Origin: CAZUQA01 sp964622375
Lineage (GTDB): Bacteria > Bacillota_I > Bacilli_A > Erysipelotrichales > Erysipelotrichaceae
Length of the DNA: 44,197 nt
Direction: 5' to 3'
Assembly: GCA_964622375.1 (NCBI GenBank)
Contig: CAZUQA010000067.1
Location: 1 to 44,197 of the forward strand
This document shows positions 41,898 through 44,197 of this stretch, in pieces (the first letter of the stretch is position 1; every line of letters starts with the position of its first letter). Both the position numbers and the translations under genes were made by a program. The notes under the pieces are model-generated. The model searched no databases, was not told the DNA's origin, and was given only the letters and a program-made list of their open reading frames with translations.

Positions 41898-42945
41898 TCT
41901 TTATCTGCATCTGCCTTTTTGTCGGCATATTTGTCCCTACTGTGATTTCACCAGACAAGTCTATAATGAGGCTTTAGTTGATCGCTATCTGGAAAAACTG
42001 CTAAAAGAAATACCGCCGGGTTCTTTTAAGACTGTTTATATTGGCGGCGGCACCCCCAGCTGTTTATCATTTAAACAACTTGAAAGCTTGTTGGTAGCCT
42101 TAAGAGGTCGTTGTCAAGGCGAGTACACCATTGAAGCAAATGTTGAAGATATCACTGAACCTAAGCTCGTGCTGCTAAAGCAGCATGGGGTAAATCGTCT
42201 GTCTTTAGGAGTACAAAGTTTTGCGGCTGCTCTATTGGCTAGCTGTGGCCGAAGATACAACGGAAAACAGGCTTTAGTAAGCTGCCAAATGGTAGCCCAA
42301 TATTTTGACAATTACTCGCTTGATTTGATTTATGGTTTACCACAACAGACAGTAGAAGATTTTGCCGCTGATTTAAGGCAAGCCTTAGCTTTAAAAGTGC
42401 CGCACCTTTCCCTATATGCTTTGACCATTGAAGAAAACTCGGTTTGGGGTAAAAAACAACAGCCGGCACCGGCGGAAGATCTTTTAGCGGATATGTATGC
42501 TTTGGCTTGTCGTTTATTACCAAGGGCTTATCGGCACTATGAGATTTCCAATTTCGCCTTACCGGGCTATCAGGCTCAGCATAATTTGGTCTATTGGCAT
42601 TATGAAGATTTTTACGGTTGCGGTTGGGGCGCTTCCGGTAAAGAGGGAAGATTGCGCTATAAATATGACGGTAGTTTGCGAGATTATCTGGAAAACTCCC
42701 AGCGTAGCGTGATTAACTTAACGGAAGCTGAAGCGCGTTTTGAATATTTGATGATGAATCTCCGCCTGGAAGAAGGTTTAAATTATGTGAAATTTCGGGA
42801 ATTATTTGCTTGTGACTTCCAAGAACTGTATCAAGAAGCGCTACAAAGAAATCGTGATTATTTTAACTTCAGGTCAGATGGTTTAAGTATAAAAAAAGAG
42901 TATTTCTACATCAGCAATTCCCTGCTGGTAGATTTTTTAGAATAG
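41887..42945 (+). CDS. hemW: Radical SAM heme chaperone HemW
   Basis: Radical SAM protein related to HemN; HemW binds heme and passes it to apoproteins, and does not make heme itself. The 352-residue protein has the [4Fe-4S] motif CRHICPYC (Cys12, Cys16, Cys19), the YIGGGTPS SAM-binding stretch (about 47-54), EANVEDITEPKL, and GLPQQTVEDF. The CxxxCxxC motif without the extra HemN cysteine, the short N-terminus and the position after lepA favour HemW. The start at 41887 matches the family; upstream in-frame starts lie within the preceding gene. Confidence 0.93.
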   Translation: MSISLYLHLPFCRHICPYCDFTRQVYNEALVDRYLEKLLKEIPPGSFKTVYIGGGTPSCLSFKQLESLLVALRGRCQGEYTIEANVEDITEPKLVLLKQHGVNRLSLGVQSFAAALLASCGRRYNGKQALVSCQMVAQYFDNYSLDLIYGLPQQTVEDFAADLRQALALKVPHLSLYALTIEENSVWGKKQQPAPAEDLLADMYALACRLLPRAYRHYEISNFALPGYQAQHNLVYWHYEDFYGCGWGASGKEGRLRYKYDGSLRDYLENSQRSVINLTEAEARFEYLMMNLRLEEGLNYVKFRELFACDFQELYQEALQRNRDYFNFRSDGLSIKKEYFYISNSLLVDFLE

Positions 42946-43791
42946 TGGGTTTTTGCTAGTGTTTTTGAAGTTGAGTTTAGCGACTTTAGGCAAATTCTCC
43001 GCTTGGGTACTTCGGAAAATGGTGAGAGCTTTGTCAACTGCCGGACCGGCACCCTTAGGAAAGTTGAATCTAAATTCCCGGCACATCTTATCCCAGTGCT
43101 GCAGAAAAGCCCAGCGAGCGATGATGCTGGCAGCTGCAACTGCAATATATTGACTTTCGGCTTTAGTGGCGAAAACTAAGTCCTTAAAAACTGTTTTTTC
43201 ATCTTTGAGGTATTGAAAGTAATTGGCGGGGGGTGTGAATTGATCGATGACACATAAGTCCGGTAATTTACCGAGTTTTTTTTGTAAATGGAGATAAGCT
43301 TGGTTATGCAACTTAGCTTTGATGGCGTTCATGTTGTTGTAAGCTTGAATCTCATTATACTTTTCGTTGTTGACCACCAACAAAGAATAGGGCAAGAGGC
43401 TACTTAACTGTTTTCCCAGCACTTGAATTCTCTCATCGCTCAGTATTTTGGAGTCGATTATGCTAAATCTCTCGACGTCACGATAACCTTCTTCGCCGAT
43501 ATAACAGGCACAGACGACAATCGGTCCAAAATAGTCGCCGGTTCCTACTTCATCGCTACCGCAAGAGGCGGTAAAGACGCTGGGCTTATAATCACTTTTT
43601 AGGCTGCTGTAGATGGCTTCAGCATCTTTGCCCTGAAAGACGACAGTCCCACTTTTATAGGCGCTTATTCGACAATCCAGAACTTTCGCGGCAAAAGCCA
43701 GGTAAGGATTATCGTCGGTTATCAATTCCTTTTTCAATTTGTTTTTTAAATGTAGTAACTGGGCTTCGTCAAGTTTTAATGTATAGTTCAT
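42937..43791 (-). CDS. rnhC: Ribonuclease HIII
   Basis: Removes RNA from RNA-DNA hybrids. The 284-residue protein has an N-terminal TBP-like substrate-binding domain (about 1-75) typical of RNase HIII and absent from HII, then the catalytic domain with GSDEVGTGDYFGP (Asp80, Glu81), IIDSKILSDERI, CVIDQF and AVAAASIIARW. The start at 43791 (MNYTLKL) fits the family; an in-frame ATG 54 bases upstream adds a poor extension. No good ribosome binding site precedes it. It overlaps the 3' end of hemW by 9 bases, convergently. Confidence 0.94.
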   Translation of the reverse strand: MNYTLKLDEAQLLHLKNKLKKELITDDNPYLAFAAKVLDCRISAYKSGTVVFQGKDAEAIYSSLKSDYKPSVFTASCGSDEVGTGDYFGPIVVCACYIGEEGYRDVERFSIIDSKILSDERIQVLGKQLSSLLPYSLLVVNNEKYNEIQAYNNMNAIKAKLHNQAYLHLQKKLGKLPDLCVIDQFTPPANYFQYLKDEKTVFKDLVFATKAESQYIAVAAASIIARWAFLQHWDKMCREFRFNFPKGAGPAVDKALTIFRSTQAENLPKVAKLNFKNTSKNPLF

Positions 43792-43797
43792 ATTCCC

Positions 43798-43806
43798 ATA
43801 ATAACA
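43798..43806 (-). promoter_or_regulatory. Extended -10 promoter of rnhC, leaderless spacing
   Basis: Minus strand TG-t-TATTAT (TG 43806-43805, hexamer 43803-43798) ends six bases before the ATG at 43791-43789, the same layout as at fmt. Transcription would begin at the start codon. Confidence 0.5.
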
Positions 43807-43883
43807 AAAAAACAGAGTTCGTGAGTCACAAACTTTAGCTTGCACATCTTAGGTTATTGAGAGGTAAAAGAAAGTTGAGTTTT

Positions 43884-43919
43884 GTTTTTGCGCTGACTAA
43901 AAAAAAATCAGGCAAAAAC
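43884..43919. other. Long hairpin between rnhC and the zinc-ribbon gene
   Basis: Stem GTTTTTGC-g-CTGA with TCAG-GCAAAAAC (43884-43896 and 43908-43919): 12 pairs with one bulged base and an 11-base A-rich loop. It lies upstream of both divergent genes and lacks a T-run after the stem, so it is not a standard terminator. Confidence 0.55.
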
Positions 43920-44014
43920 TAGGTAAGTTTTCCTTGAATGTTTTATTGTGTAATAACGAAGAAATATTGTATTGACGGTGTTACAAAAGAAAGTTAATTA
44001 TAAAGGGTAGGCTG

Positions 44015-44197
44015 ATGAATGTTACATCATTTAAATGTGATTCTTGTGGGGCTGCGATAGAATTAAATAACTTGCTGGATATTGTAGCTTGTCCTTACTG
44101 CAATAACAACTTTTATTTGAATAAAGAATGGGAAGAGAGTATTCGGCAGGCTAGCGAAAATGCTGAAAGGATTCTGATTTCAAATATTCGCGACTTG
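44015..44197 (+). CDS. Zinc-ribbon protein, 3' end outside the window
   Basis: Sixty-one codons are visible from an ATG at 44015 to the window edge, all open. The start holds a two-Cys-pair zinc ribbon, CDSCG (8-12) and CPYC (26-29), followed by a charged helical stretch (about 37-60). A GGGTAGG sequence lies just before the ATG as a possible ribosome binding site. Such ribbons head many membrane, chaperone or uncharacterised proteins; the rest is needed to tell. It diverges from rnhC. Confidence 0.75.
   Translation, partial: MNVTSFKCDSCGAAIELNNLLDIVACPYCNNNFYLNKEWEESIRQASENAERILISNIRDL

Noticed and set aside
43975..44000. TTGACG-based promoter for the zinc-ribbon gene
   Set aside because: The -35 is good, but no convincing -10 box lies at 16-18 bases.

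Overview
The window reads as a chromosomal segment of a Gram-positive bacterium of the phylum Bacillota, densely coded with only moderately low G+C by eye. Three things support this: strong AGGAGG-type ribosome binding sites, T-box leaders on tRNA synthetase genes, and two blocks with Bacillus-like gene order (ireB-ruvX-DUF1292-mltG-udk-greA, and comEA-comEC-holA-rpsT-lepA-hemW). The sporulation genes gpr and spoIIP, which lie between rpsT and lepA in Bacillus, are absent here, so a non-sporulating lineage is plausible. I cannot place it below phylum.

Left part (1-12300). A gene cut by the window edge is followed by a minus-strand unit: T-box leader, trpS, then an ABC exporter pair. Upstream on the same strand is an APC-family amino-acid permease. 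On the plus strand come spx and mnmA, behind three tandem 21-bp repeats, and then ribokinase, nucleoside hydrolase, a CPBP membrane protease and recD2, which are overlapping or closely spaced.

Middle (12300-26900). alaS has its own T-box leader. A membrane-anchored HTH protein follows. Next is an amino-sugar uptake cluster: nanE, a SIS-domain protein, mannose-family PTS IIC, IID and IIB, and an unrecognised membrane protein. No IIA is visible. The housekeeping block ireB to greA runs into comEA and comEC, and the start codon of comEA sits in the loop of a terminator-like hairpin.

Right part (26900-44197). A surface protein with a beta-helix-like repeat region and a positively charged membrane anchor splits comEC from holA. 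It is followed by holA with a fused serine dehydratase, a lipoprotein and rpsT. A 1307-residue protein appears to join three glycosyltransferase domains to a TupA-like ATP-grasp domain, and a separate GT2 enzyme faces it. The last block is fmt, an ECF S component, lepA, a MazG-like protein and hemW in an overlapping chain, convergent with rnhC, and then a zinc-ribbon gene cut by the window edge.

Points most worth a second look: the four-module glycosyltransferase fusion; the tandem repeats before spx; the comEA start hairpin; matching leaderless-type promoters at fmt and rnhC; the ABC exporter placed under a tryptophan-type T-box; and the amino-sugar cluster with its unknown membrane protein. 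No rRNA, tRNA, CRISPR array or insertion sequence was seen.
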